From positions 43,837 to 107,836 of the forward strand of contig MNCI01024904.1 in NCBI GenBank assembly GCA_015680685.1: a stretch of DNA of 64,000 nt, in the 5' to 3' direction. The notes under the pieces are model-generated. The model worked only from the letters and a program-made list of their open reading frames with translations, had not been told where the DNA came from and did not search any database. Shown one piece after another: positions 11,991 through 23,579 of the stretch. A program made the translations under genes and the position numbers. This DNA is from Gnetum montanum (taxonomy: Eukaryota; Streptophyta; Gnetopsida; Gnetales; Gnetaceae). Every line of letters starts with the position of its first letter. The stretch's first letter is position 1.

Positions 11991-14321
11991 CCTGCATAGA
12001 TGGAGCTGGTGGTAGTTGAGTTGAGGGTGGAGGTACAGGAGTGAAAAGATGGGGAGGAATGGAAATGAAGATTTCTCTCTTGGAGATGAAGCTCTATAAT
12101 TGTCAAGAGGATAGTAGTGGTGCTAAAAGGAGGCATGATCAAAAGAGTCACATGGAGAAATCAACTGCTGAATATAGTACCCATAGGGATCTAGCTATCG
12201 ATAAGGGTACTGCTACCTTGGTGATGGAATCCCTCATGACTGTGGATGTTGTCACTACTGGTACTACTTATGAGATTGGGGTGGAGCTCCACCTAGATAG
12301 TAGGCTTACTATTCATGAAACTCCCTATAGTTGCCTTGAGGATAAGATAACGTCCTAAGTGCTTGTCTTCTTGCTAATTTAGGATTTAGCATGTACATCC
12401 CAGACTCCTACAAGAGTAACAAAATGAGGCAACATCTCTTAGGATGTTCGTATTGGTAGATGTCACACTTACCATCATCATCTATTTTAGATTCTGCAAC
12501 GTCTTCAATGGCAACAGCTTTGCCCTTACCCCTTTGATGGGCATGTTCAGCTTCTTTCATTATGCTTCGGTCATGACTACTACCTTGCTCTTTAGAATCT
12601 TCTACAATGCTAAGGGTAGTTTGGAATTTTTTTCCTAAAGAATCCCACATTTTATCTACCTTAGATGATAATTTAGAAATAGATTTTTGGATTGCCAAGA
12701 TTTTATTTTGCATGACTTCATCAAGTGGTGCCTCCTCCTCATTATCACAGAACTAGACTTTCCTTTTTTGGATGGAAGGATCTTAGTTGTACTCCTATGC
12801 ACTTTTCCTTTTTTGCAACTCACCTTCTTATTTGGCCACATGCTCGATCAACCTTTGAATATGATAAAATCTAAGTTCTAAAAGTCTCCCTTGGGCATAG
12901 ACTCCAAGAGTTCTTCTTATTTCTTTTCGAAGCCCATCTATGATATGGTAGAGCTACTCCCTTTGAGAAAAGCCATGGCCTAGGTACCTATGCAATAGAG
13001 AGTAATATCTATCCACAATGACATCTAAGGATTCATGTGTTCCTTGTCTTTACTCTTTAGTTTGATTTCTTAGATTTGACTCTTGAGAGCATGTTTAATA
13101 CTTGTCATTGAAGAGATCAAGCATTGTACTCCATCATCTGATTGATTTTGGTTATAAGGATTGTTACCAACTTTCAGCCTCCTTGATGAGTGTCCTTGGG
13201 AATAGCATTAGATTTTACCATTGGTTTTCAATGTTCTAAAAGGCATAGGCATTGTGAAAGACCTAAAGATGATTTTATGGATTTGAGTTGTACTCCCTTT
13301 CAAACTTGGGGATATTGTTCATATCCAACCATTTGATTCTACTGTTTTTCACATGCCTCATGGAATTCTTATGGCCTCTACAATATTTAGCATATTTTTT
13401 GTTGCAAGGAAAGGCTCATCATAGTCATGGCATTTGTGAGGGCCATGATGCCTATGATGTCCTCTACTGTCCCTTTTTCTATGGTGGTGGGCCTTCCTTG
13501 ATTATCCACACTCCTGATCTCTACTAGTTCGACAGGTCCTACGATCATCTCTATTCCATCGATCACCTCCATTGGAGTCACATCCTCTACAGCTTCTATC
13601 AAAGCTATAGGAGGAAGAATATGAGGATGTTGAAGGTGAAGAGGGAGAAAAACTAGCACCAACATAGTCCCTGCTACCCCCTCTTCTTTAGTCATAGCCA
13701 CAATTATCATTTCTATTATCATGATGGTTGTCCATATTCCTGCCATAACTAACACCTTTGGAGCCCCCATAGTCATGGGATCCATTCTTCCCTAAACTAA
13801 GGTTTTTTTACAATGGACTATAAGTTCTGGTTAAATGTCCCCTCATCAAAGACAAGGGGAGAAGAGTTTGTGAATTAAGAACTCCTAGAAAAGGGATCCT
13901 TTCTTTCTTTGTAGTCCATCAGGAAAAAGGGGTTTGTGAACCATTTCCCCTTCAATGCCTTATAACACATCTCCTGTTTTCAATATTTCTTGCATTGTGC
14001 CTCAGTGGGATGATAATCTCAATAGTTGTGGTCCCACATAACATATTTAGCATTGATCCCCTGGATGCCCAATTTCATGAGAGTTTAGAGTAGCATCATA
14101 GGAACTGATTAATTGGAAAACAACATAATGTTGCCCTTCATGCTCCTTCACTATAGCTATTCATCCTGATGTAGGATGAAGGTGAAGTCTAGCACATCCT
14201 CATTGGGATGAGTATAGACCACTCTGCATTGTTGGGGCACTAGCAATTTTGACCCTCCATTCCTTTGAGTGGAAGTATGCTTGAACAAAAATAGAGATTC
14301 AACCTTGTAAGAAGAAGACAT
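11990..14321 (-). pseudogene. Copy B gag relic
   Basis: The start is the minus-strand ATG at 14321, aligned with ATG-TCT-TCT starts in copies C and E. The N-terminus (14321-14157) reads LLVPQQCRVVYTHPN and FTFILHQDE, matching copy C at about 47.9 kb. A Ser/Asp/His-rich linker near 13.4-13.8 kb is open in two frames. The knuckle-like CDIYQYEHPKRCC is near 12490-12430, within an open stretch at 12713-12408 that also has a helical segment. Stops separate the open parts. Confidence 0.75.
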
Positions 14322-14450
14322 TTTAATTTTGAAGAAAAATAGTGTGCTTTTACTATTATTATTGTTTTTAATGATTGTGACTTTAAGGTTTGTTACAATG
14401 TCATTGAATAATTTCACTAACTCTTAGGTAGCTCAGGTACCTAACGAAAT

Positions 14451-14468
14451 TCCTTGGTAACAATGCTA
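14451..14468 (-). other. Copy B primer-binding site, tRNA-Asp type
   Basis: The minus strand reads TAGCATTGTTACCAAGGA. It aligns gap-free to TGGCGCCGTTGCCGGGGA with seven differences, all G to A or C to T. Confidence 0.75.
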
Positions 14469-14469
14469 A

Positions 14470-15318
14470 TGATGAGCAGGGAGCAATCCCTATGCCCAAC
14501 CATATGAATCACTAGAATTCACTAAGCAATATGGTCAAATTCTATAAACTTTAGCTCTCTAAGTACACTAGATCTAGGAAGTGAATCTAACATATGTGAT
14601 CGTTGTCTTCTCAGTTTCACTTGTGAAGTGTAAGTGTATGGTTAAGTGTAACTGAGGCATATGGTTTTTATCATTTTCATTTTATTGTGTAAATCACCTA
14701 AGTGCTAGAAAATAAATTAATTGAATGTTTGATTAAATCTAATAACTAACTAATATTAACATAATCATCTGTTCCCACTTTCCATACACATCTTGAACAC
14801 ATTGCAATGCTACTAGGTTACCAAGTGTTAAGTGCTACTAAGATTACCAAGTGTTAATGTATGCTCAAAGTGGTCATACTTATGTATATTAATTAATCAC
14901 TAATTAATTAATTAATTTGATGCATTAAAGTAAATTACTCGAATAATAAATGCATTAACTAAACATTAAGATAATTCCAAATACTACAAGGTTTGTGAAG
15001 AAAGCTTGTCTTTATTACCGATCATACTAAGGTGCTTAGGTACTTCAATGTTCAAACAAACATCCGTACACTTTTCACTCCTACTACAGACACTTAGAAA
15101 ATATTCTAATTGTCAAATAAACAAAATGAAAGAGCTTCTCTAGGATACTAACAATGGAATGCCGTAAATGTGGTTGGTGAGTGCATATTTATAGGCAAAG
15201 ACAAACACTTCATCAATGGGATCATGTCAATGTATCAAACCATGCATCGACATGACTGCATCAATGGGATTGCATCAACAACATCTCATCAATGCAACCC
15301 AAGGAATATGCTTCATCA
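14470..15318 (-). repeat. 5' LTR of copy B (849 bp)
   Basis: On the minus strand it begins TGATGAAGCAT (15318) and ends CTCATCA (14470), with a TATA box CTATAAATAT near 15195-15185. The U3 array at about 15215-15300 repeats ATCCCATTGATG in sense orientation, unlike the arrays of copies A or D. The start matches solo LTR F. The flanking bases to the right are AATAT; the other target duplicate is outside the window. Confidence 0.85.
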
Positions 15319-16215
15319 AATATATATGCAAGTAATAAAGATTAATCATGCATAATGATAAAAATAAGTAAACATGAGAAATAAAAATTTATGACATGCT
15401 AAACAAAATTAATCATGCATATAAATATAAATATTAATATTATTAATCATCCTCAATCATTTTGAAATCTTTACTAAAATATAGGTTGTTACAAATCCCT
15501 TCCATTGTAACTTGCCCAAGTCAATTTAAGTAAATAAACAAACTCTCCTTTCCCTCTAGTTTGAGTGTTTCATGCAAGTGTTTGAGTGCTTGGTCGAAGC
15601 TCTCTTAAGTTCATCCCTCCTTTTCTTTTACATTCTTGAAATAGGTTTTTATCATTTTAAGGATTTAACCCCTTTCCATGAATTCTTCTCTTAAGTTTTT
15701 ACATATATCTCTTACATAATTTCTCACATTTACATTTAATTTCACATGTATCTTACATAATATCTCTTGTTTCAAGTTCTCTCAAGTTTTGAAAGTTATA
15801 TGCATGTCTCTTTATGTTTTCTTTAAATAATTCAATAAGTATGAAATTGATTTATGATTAATTTCAATGAATTCACTCCCAAGTTTTAAATTCTAGTCAA
15901 TTTCTCTTTAATTTCATGTGCACATTAAAGGTTTAATAATGAGTTGTACCACTTTCTCCCAAATGTAATGTAAAATCTCATTTTTCTCTCTGTGCATAAA
16001 CTTATTCCAAGCTACTCAAGCTTGAGTGAAGTGTTCTCTCATGTTGCATGTTAGTTTTATGAAGTCTATATGGTCAATTAAGAGTCTTTGACGAATTTAT
16101 GTAAGTTTGCAGGGTCTTTATGCATTTTTCTCAAAATTTTTTAATTAGAGAATTATTTGATGCTATTCTTCTAATTCAAGCCTCTCTCATTATGTTTAAA
16201 GATTTTATGTCAAGT
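15319..16215. other. AT-rich stretch, no gene seen
   Basis: Two copies of ATTAATCATGCAT occur near 15342 and 15410, and CT-rich sequence follows. It may include the outer part of the Ty1/copia 5' LTR, but I could not place a boundary. Confidence 0.4.
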
Positions 16216-16490
16216 TTTCATACTTCTAAGTAACATTAGATTTAGGATCTTTTTCTCATTGTAAGTCAAAATTCTCATTTCCACTATTCTCTATTTTCCT
16301 ATAATTCCACCACCTCACCACAATGCATGATGAAGACCAAAATCTCATCATGTTTCATACTTTTAAGTAACATTAGATTTAGGATATTTTTCTCGTTGTA
16401 AGTCGAAATTCTCATTTCCACTATTCTCTATTTTCCTATAATTCCACCACCTCACTACAACTCATGATGGAGACCACAATCTCATCATGA
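16216..16490. repeat. 137-bp tandem duplication
   Basis: Two adjacent units (about 16216-16352 and 16353-16490) are offset by 137 bp and nearly identical. Each starts at TTTCATACTT and contains AACATTAGATTTAGGAT, TTCTCATTTCCACTATTC and CACCACCTCAC, with a handful of single-base differences. It lies upstream of the copia primer site and is probably within that element's LTR. Confidence 0.85.
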
Positions 16491-16523
16491 TTCATGTTGA
16501 TTATAATTTTAGAATTTTTTTAA

Positions 16524-16772
16524 ACCACAACTTGTGGTAACCTCATGGTCTAATATTTTAGTTGTAATGACCTATGGTTTAATATTTAAAGTATAAAGGA
16601 AGGTATTGTAAGTCCAAAATGATTATCACAACTGGATCATGAACTATAGTTTTCTTAGATTGATTTTTTTTTTATTTAAAGGAAAAATAGTGTAAACATG
16701 ACTTGTGATCAAATACCACGACTCATGGTACTACAACATGATTGATCTTTAACTCATCATACCACTTGTGGT
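16524..16772 (+). promoter_or_regulatory. Palindromic motif cluster in presumed copia LTR
   Basis: Three related palindromes occur: ACCACAACTTGTGGT (16524-16538), ACCACGACTCATGGT (16715-16729) and ACCACTTGTGGT (16761-16772), plus weaker relatives between them. They lie 80-330 bp before the copia primer site, where enhancer-like U3 repeats are expected. Confidence 0.4.
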
Positions 16773-16851
16773 CAGGAAATTTAAAGAATTTAACTCTAAA
16801 AGTTTAGAGAAAAACTAATGATAGAGATATTATTTTGTTCTACCACTTTGA

Positions 16852-16863
16852 TGGTATTTGAAC
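16852..16863 (+). other. Ty1/copia primer-binding site, initiator tRNA-Met type
   Basis: The site reads TGGTATTTGAAC against the standard TGGTATCAGAGC, with three differences, and is followed by AAAG. It sits directly upstream of the copia gag relic, so the 5' LTR should end at about 16845-16850. Confidence 0.5.
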
Positions 16864-16999
16864 AAAGAACTTTTTTTTTTTTAAAAAAAAAAGAAAAAAC
16901 CTCCAAAGATATTCCAAGATATAGTGTTATCTGTAATGTCTCCCAAGATTTCTCCTATTGATCTCATTTGATCAAGTCATTATTTTCAATTAATAAAGT

Positions 17000-17870
17000 A
17001 TGATCCTATGGCCTCATAATCCCTTTTAATGTTAATGCCTTGAAAAGGGAACAAAGGAGGTAGTTGTCTAAGGATATAAAGTTGGATGTTCTTACTACAT
17101 TGATAATTTGTACTATTTGTAATGAGGCCATTAATTTTAAGATTGTAACCAAAACTACCTAACAAGAATGTTAGGAAGATCTCCAAGAAGAGTATAAATG
17201 TAATGAAGCAAATAGAAATATTAAGAAGTTGAAAGTAAAGATGGAGTTTGAAAAAAAAAAGTATTGAAAGGCAAGCCTTTTAATATTTCTTTGAAAATAT
17301 CACATTTATGTCTTAGGAATTTTGAGGAGTATAATTGTAATTAGTCCATGCAAAAAAACATGCATAAAGTCATGGCTATGATGTATGATGACTATAGGTT
17401 TATAAATGTTGTACAAACCATGGTCCAAACTAAAGACCTCTCATCCTACATTCTAGATTAATTCATCTCAAGTTTAATGGCTCTCTAAGAACTAAAAAAT
17501 TATTCAACATCAAGGAAAGATAAAGCTTATATAGCTCAAAATCAATATTCAAAAGGAAGAGACCAACGAAGAACATAAAGTGAAAGAGGAAGGTTTAAAT
17601 TCCAAATAAATGATGCATCATCTCAAGAAAGGCTACCACCAAATTTTAGAGATAGAGGAAGATAAGGCCCAAAAGGAAGAAAAAGCTTTCAACCAAGAAG
17701 TAGCACCTTTTTACCATCTTTAGTCCTTCCATGATGCAAATATTGTAATAAGAAAGGACACATAAAAAAAAGTGTTGGCAAAAAATGAGAATTAAAACCT
17801 TACAATCCAAGAAGGTAAGAATTAAGATTAACAATATGGATACTCTTCATTAGCCCAAAAAAATGACAAA
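17000..17870 (+). pseudogene. Copia gag relic with broken zinc knuckle
   Basis: A lysine-rich decayed frame leads to CKYCNKKGHIKK at about 17736-17772. This fits a CX2CX4HX4C knuckle in which the last Cys is pushed out of frame. Restoring one A in the A-run near 17763-17771 would put KCWQK in register, so a one-base deletion is the likely break. Upstream gag is too decayed to delimit; an A-run lies at about 17250-17260. Confidence 0.6.
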
Positions 17871-17899
17871 AAAGTAAGTAATGGTTATAAGTCTAATTT

Positions 17900-20800
17900 A
17901 GCTTCTTTTTACATGTATAAAAAATTGGTTCCTCCACTTGGATAATTGATAGTAGTTGTAGTAGTCATAGGACTTCACATGAAGATTATTTTGTAGAGTT
18001 TAAGGAAGATAAGAATCTTGGATCAATCATAATCAATTATGGAGAATATGTGAAAATTAAAGGTATTAATAGGTGTCAAACAATTCCTGATAATAGGAGT
18101 CTCATCCAAGCCCATGACTTTTTATATGTACCATAATTATCTAATTCATTATAATTTCAATTGATCAAATATCAAGGAAAGGTAACAAGATTATTTTTGA
18201 GAATGATGAACTCATCATCTCAAATATCCATCAATAAGTAGCTAGGGTTCAAATGCTATAAAATCAAATGTATTGCTTTGGAGCAATGTATTCCACTCAT
18301 GTAACCATAAATCAAAAATCATCAAAGCATGACATCATAATATTGTGGCATTGGAGGCTTAGTCATGCCTCGTATTCTAACCTCATCAAGCTCATTAAGA
18401 ATTAAGTAGCCATAGAAGTCAAGTTTCAAGAAGCACCTTAAGAAGTTTGTAACACATGTTAAAAGGATAAGAAAAAGGTACTTCCCCATTCAAGCACAAT
18501 TGAAAAAAGAACAAAGCCATTAGAGTTTATTGACATGGATGTTGCGGGTTCAATTCTCACCATTTCTCATGAAGGAGATAAATACTTTTTAGTAATTGTT
18601 GATGAATTTTCCTAGTATACATGGACCTACATACTCTACTCTAAAGACAAAGTGTTTGGTCTCCTCCAAACTTTTTAAAAGTTAGTTGAAAATAAATTTG
18701 GCTTAAAAATTAAAATCATAAGTAAAAATGGAGGTAGATTTGTAAGTGAATAGTTTGATGAATATTGTAAAATTTATAGCAAAACAAAAAAGCCACATAT
18801 GGATATGAACCATAAAGTAATGGAGTGACTACAAGGAAGAATGATGTAATCCAAAGAATGCTTAGATGTTTGTTGAAGCATGTCTCTTTCCTTGATTTCT
18901 ATTAAAATGGGATAATCCACATGTCCAAATAAATCATAAATAAAATCATTACCTCTCTCATTAGTTGATGAAGCATCGGTTTGCTATGTGGATGGGATCC
19001 CATCGACGTAGGATTTGCTACATTGACAGGTACCCATCAACATGGCTCCCTACCTTTGCTTAAAATACATGTGCTTCTGTAGTGTATTTGGCATTCTTTT
19101 ATTAATAGAGTAGCTAAACCCTTGCAGTTTTATTTTGTAGTATTAGAGAAAAATTAGTGGATGCCCATAGTATGGATTTGAGTCAATTGTATGGTGTCTT
19201 ATTTGAGTGGCAATATACCTAGATACATTCCATGAACAGTAATAAAATCGAGATTGATTCTTATTCATTGCAACACTTTCACTTAGATTAAATTTACTTT
19301 TAATGAAATTTATATTCCATGTACTTAGCTAATATTTGTGTTTCCATGCATATTAATGAATTAACAGAATAAGTATGACCAATTTTGATCGTAAACATGT
19401 ATTCGCTTGGTAATCCTAGCAGTGTTATTGCTTGGTTTGCCCAGTAGTGTAGTGCTTGGTAATCCCAGTAGTGGATATGTGGGTTCATGACATGTAAGGA
19501 AAGTTGGGAATAGACATTCATTGCACGTAGCCTAGTTTAGAATTTATCTTTATGTTGCTAATTAGATTAAATAATTAATTTCTCTATTTTCATTAGGAGT
19601 AGCATAAAGCTGAAACAACATAAAAAATCATATGCCTCACTTTGGACTAAACCATATGTGACAAAGCTACCACTAGTCTAAGTTGGAAGACAATGAATTA
19701 TGATTAAGACATAATGATCTAGATGCCAAAATTAGTCCCATCCATAGAATTCAACCGGATCATGTGTGAATGCTTGTGATTTGTATGGTTGGGCATCGGG
19801 GATACCTGCTACTCATCATTAGTGAAAAGCATCTCTATGAATATTACAAGATAAAGTGAAAATATCTTCCATTTCAAAGTCTTTGGATATGTATGCTATG
19901 TAATATTCCTTAATGCTCTTGTGGAAAAGCTAGATGATAGGGAAAATTTGTCTTTATTGGATATGATTCTAAAACACATGGATATAATTAATTTAATTCA
20001 CTTGAAAAGAAGTGGCATGTATTAAGAAGTATGATCTTTGATAAGTAAACCTTAGGAATTGACTCATTCTATATCTAAGAAGAAGACAAAATGAATGAAA
20101 AGAAAGCATCTACACAAGGCCATAAATGAAAAAAGGCCATCTCTCATTACAAATTCTTGATGACAATGTTCAAATAAGATCCACAAGAAGCCAAAAAAAA
20201 AGTATAATGTTATTTGCTCAACCCTAATTAATGAACCAACAAATGTGAAGGAAGCCCTTAAAATTAAAGCATGGAAGGATGTAATGCAAAAGGGGTATGA
20301 CTTCATAATGAGGAATAAAATATGTTCCTTAGTGGATAAACCAAAGGGAAAGAAGACAAATGACATCAAGTGGGTGTTTAAAATATTATTTTATGAACAT
20401 GAAAACATCTTCACACACAAGGAAATATTGGTTGCAAGGGGCTTCAAGTAAAAGAAGCATGTAGATTATAAAGAAATCATTGCTTCTATTGCAAGGAGAA
20501 ACCATGGAGTTAATAATCTCTATTTTCACTTACCTCAAGGTAAAAATGTATTAAATGGATGTTAACTTAGCATTCCTCAATGATGTTCTTGAAGAATAAG
20601 TCTACATTGTTCAACTTAAAGATAAAGTATGCAAGCTTCACAAGGCTCTCCATGAACTCAAGAAAGCTCTAAGAGCGTCATTTAATAGAATCAATGATTT
20701 ACTTCTCAAAAGTAAATATAAAGTTGTATGTTTGAGGCTACTCTTTACTTTAAACATGTTTCCATGGATGTAATCTTGATCTTCTAGTATGTTGATGACG

Positions 20801-20960
20801 TGGTCTTCTTATCAAGTCTTAACAAATTAATTTCAAAATTTTGGAAAGACATGAAAGATGAATTTGAAATGAAGGATATCTAAGTAATAAGTACTTCTAA
20901 GGAATCCAAGTGGAACAAGAGGAGGATGCATTTAATATTAATGAAGAATAAATTAGTCAA
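17900..20960 (+). pseudogene. Copia pol relic (integrase and RT), split by solo LTR F
   Basis: Readable pieces are a protease-side phrase near 17950; WHWRLSHASYSNLIKL (about 18343-18390), the GAG-pre-integrase signature; TKPLEFIDMDVAG and KYFLVIVDEFS (18510-18620), integrase; after the LTR, FKVFGYVCY (about 19875); then RT with KWVFKILFYEHENIFTHKE and LVARGF (20245-20451) and YVDDVVFLSS near 20790. Most CAA/CAG codons have become stops. The two integrase halves join cleanly when F and one TTAGT copy are removed. Confidence 0.75.
18966..19818 (+). repeat. Solo LTR F (853 bp) with perfect 5-bp target duplication
   Basis: It begins TGATGAAGCATCGG and ends CTACTCATCA. TTAGT flanks it on both sides (18961-18965 and 19819-19823). 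U5 phrases such as CTTGGTAATCC, CACTTTGGACTAAACCATA and TGTGATTTGTATGGTTGGGC match LTR D. U3 carries a perfect palindrome, GATGGGATCCCATC (18991-19004), in the same motif class as copy B. No internal region is attached, so the two LTRs of the original element recombined. Confidence 0.9.
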
Positions 20961-20963
20961 TCA

Positions 20964-21748
20964 TGCTAATGCATATGCAATGACATAACCTTATCAATGC
21001 AATCTCCATTAATGCCTATATAAATGCACATGACCATCTTATTTATAGAAAATTTTGATCATTCTATAGGCTTACTCTTGTACTTTTCTCTTAGGAAAGT
21101 TATAATATTTTTTCGTTTGAATTCCCACAATATGAATTGAATGAATTAAAAAAATTTTTATTTGAGTGCATGATGTACTGGGACACACTTTCATGATGAA
21201 AATAAAATTAACCTTTGTTCTATCCAATATGGCACTTGGATTAGAATTTAGACTTATAATTTACTTTAATTTTTCATTTACTTTTCATGCAACATGTAAT
21301 TAATTTATTCAATTACACTAAGTTAATTCATATGAGTACGACTAGTTTCGAGCATAAACATATTAACATTTGGTAATCCTAGTAGTGAATCACTTAGTAT
21401 GCCCAATGATAAAACACTTGGTAACATAATAATGTTAGTGCATGTTTAGGATGTATATAACAAATAAGGAATGGATCCTCCATTCTAAGCTAGGTTCAAT
21501 TTTCTTTTTGCACTTTGACTAGGTAGAATAATATTTTAATTATAATAAAAGAACACTCATATACCTAAGTCACACTTAACTACATAACTTAAGTCCACAT
21601 AAGTAGGATTGGGAAGACAATGATTAGCAACTTAGTTCTTAGTTATCTAAGGCATCCATCTAGTCTCAAGTCTACAAAATTTGACTAGATCACGCATAAA
21701 TATTTGTGATTTGTATGATTGAACATAGGCTTATTCAACTACTCATCA
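20964..21748 (+). repeat. 5' LTR of copy E (about 785 bp)
   Basis: The end CTACTCATCA at 21748 and the U5 phrases CACTTGGTAATCC and TGTGATTTGTATGATTG match the family. The start is less certain: TGCTAATGCATATGC at 20964 best fits the TGATGAAGCAT start of B and F. A TATA box (TATATAAA) lies at about 21017-21024, preceded by ATCAATGC and CATTAATGC repeats. Confidence 0.7.
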
Positions 21749-21749
21749 T

Positions 21750-21767
21750 TAGCATTATTACTAGGAA
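21750..21767 (+). other. Copy E primer-binding site, tRNA-Asp type
   Basis: TAGCATTATTACTAGGAA aligns gap-free to TGGCGCCGTTGCCGGGGA; all nine differences are C to T or G to A. Confidence 0.7.
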
Positions 21768-21889
21768 ACTTTGCTGTTAGTATTTTAGATAACTAGAATT
21801 ATTCAAGGATTAGAGGTAGAAATTGAAACAATTTGTTATTTACAAAATAATAAAAATATTTTATTCTAAGATACATTTACAAATTAACA

Positions 21890-23400
21890 ATGTCTTCTTG
21901 CAGGGTAGTTTTTTCACTTGTCAATGATAAAACTAAAGTATATGATAGAACTACAAGGAGTAAGAAGAACATGCCACAACAAGTAAAAATAGTCTGTAAG
22001 CATTTAGATCCTTATCATCCAAAATTTTCCTTCATACTTTACCAAGATGAATAGATGTAATGAAGAGAACTAGAAGATAACATTATGTTGCCACCTAATC
22101 AATTAGTATCATCAATGTTCATCACAACATTGATTAGACTAGGTCTTAAAGCAATAGCCTCATACTATGAAGTAGTCAATGAAATATCCAGAGATCACAA
22201 ACCCATGAAATCCTAATTATTTAAGGATTGATTCATGGACTAATTTAATGAAAAATAGAAAACACACTCCAAGATATCCATTTGGAGAAAGAAAATTTAA
22301 GGGTAAAGACAAGGTAACCATGAGTCCCTTAATGTAGCCTTAGGTAGATATTATTATCTTCTTGATAAATGCCCAAGCCATGGCTTTTCTCAAAAGGAGT
22401 AGCTATGTCATATCATTGATGAACTCTACAACAAGATAAGAGAGATGCTTGAGATCTATGCCCAAGGGAGATTATCTAAGATGAGAGCTCATCAAGTCCA
22501 AAGGAAAATTGATCAAGTGACAAAGAAAGAAGGTCAACTAAAGAAGAAAGAAAGTTCAAATGAGTACAATAGGGATTCCTTAATTCACAAAGAGGAGGTT
22601 TGTCTCTTGAACTCGATGAAGGAGCACTATTAGAGAAAGTAGTGTAGATAAAGACCTTTCCCATTCAAAATTTAATTACTAAAATTTTGATAAAAGTTGA
22701 TGAAGTATGGAACTTTGGTGATGAAAAATTCCAAACAACACTAAGGATTGTGGAGGAAAAAGAAAAACAAGAAAGATCCAAGGAGAAAGATAAAAGAAAG
22801 AAAAGAAATACAAGATAGCTCTTCTAATAAAACAAAGGAAAAGTAGCCGCATTGGAGGAGGTTGAAGATTTTAAGTTAGATGATGATGGTTGCGACATTT
22901 TCTAGTATGAACATTTGAAAGGTTATTTCCTAATAATATCAAAATTTTAGGAATTTAGTCTTATGCATTAAATCCAAAGTTTATCAAGAACAAGCCATAA
23001 GGAGGTTGCTTTATTCTTAAGGAAACTATAGGCAGCCTTATCACCAGTAATATCATTTTTCATGTAGGGCTCCACCTTAATCTTAGGAGTATTACCAATA
23101 ATAGAAAAACCTATAGATGTGGGGGAGCCATAACCAATATAAGAATATCCCTATAAGCAACCTAACCCTTATGGATATTATGTCCAACAACCTGTCTCAT
23201 TGAGCAACTCTACCACTTACGTCTCTGTTCACCATTACTATCCTCTAGAGTACCACAAGTGTGCCACTTCACATGCTAAATCTGCTCCCACTTATTTTTC
23301 TCATCCTCAACAATACTCTCAACATCATGTCTTGAATCCCTTATCACACTCTTCACCAATGCAAGGAGAAATCCCTCTAGAGCCTTAATAATGAAATGTC
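21890..23400 (+). pseudogene. Copy E gag relic
   Basis: The start ATG-TCT-TCT at 21890 matches copies B and C. EIYAQGRLSKM at about 22451-22485 parallels the GIYAQG phrase of C and GMYALGQL of D. The segment 22445-22633 is lysine- and glutamate-rich (probable coiled coil). A CDIF-stop-YEHLKGYF stretch at about 22890-22925 is the decayed knuckle, followed by a Pro/Tyr/Gln-rich tail to about 23385. Confidence 0.7.
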
Positions 23401-23579
23401 ACAAGAGCTATAAACTTGCAAGTGGATGATAACTCACATGGTACTAAGTGCAAGCCTATGAAATGACCATTCTTTAGAACATCCAATTCATCCAAACCTT
23501 CATAGGCATCCATGACTGTGGATTTGATACTAACAACGTCCTTCTAAATAATATTTGAGTCACCTTCAAACTAAAATAT

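Larger units (their letters stand above)
9022..15318 (-). mobile_element. Copy B: Athila-type Ty3/gypsy, 3' part displaced by copy A
   Basis: The order on the minus strand is LTR (14470-15318), primer site, gag, protease, RT, RNase H, and integrase up to the phrase GIDFMG at 9022, where copy A interrupts it. The rest of the integrase and the 3' end must lie beyond copy A, outside the window. B carries the best preserved RT catalytic box of the family here (FMDD). Confidence 0.85.
16852..20963 (+). mobile_element. Ty1/copia retrotransposon relic
   Basis: In order on the plus strand come a degenerate tRNA-Met primer site, a gag zinc knuckle, the GAG-pre-integrase motif, the integrase core and RT. 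The integrase is interrupted by solo LTR F (18966-19818). RT ends near 20960, where the LTR of copy E begins. RNase H and the 3' LTR are not visible. The domain order with integrase before RT is diagnostic of Ty1/copia. Confidence 0.8.

Noticed and set aside
13387-13785. Minus-strand open frame of 132 codons rich in Met, Ile and Val
   Set aside because: It is a shifted frame of the repetitive Asp/His/Ser-rich linker of gag; copy C shows the same shifted frame at 48480-48707 beside the real linker.
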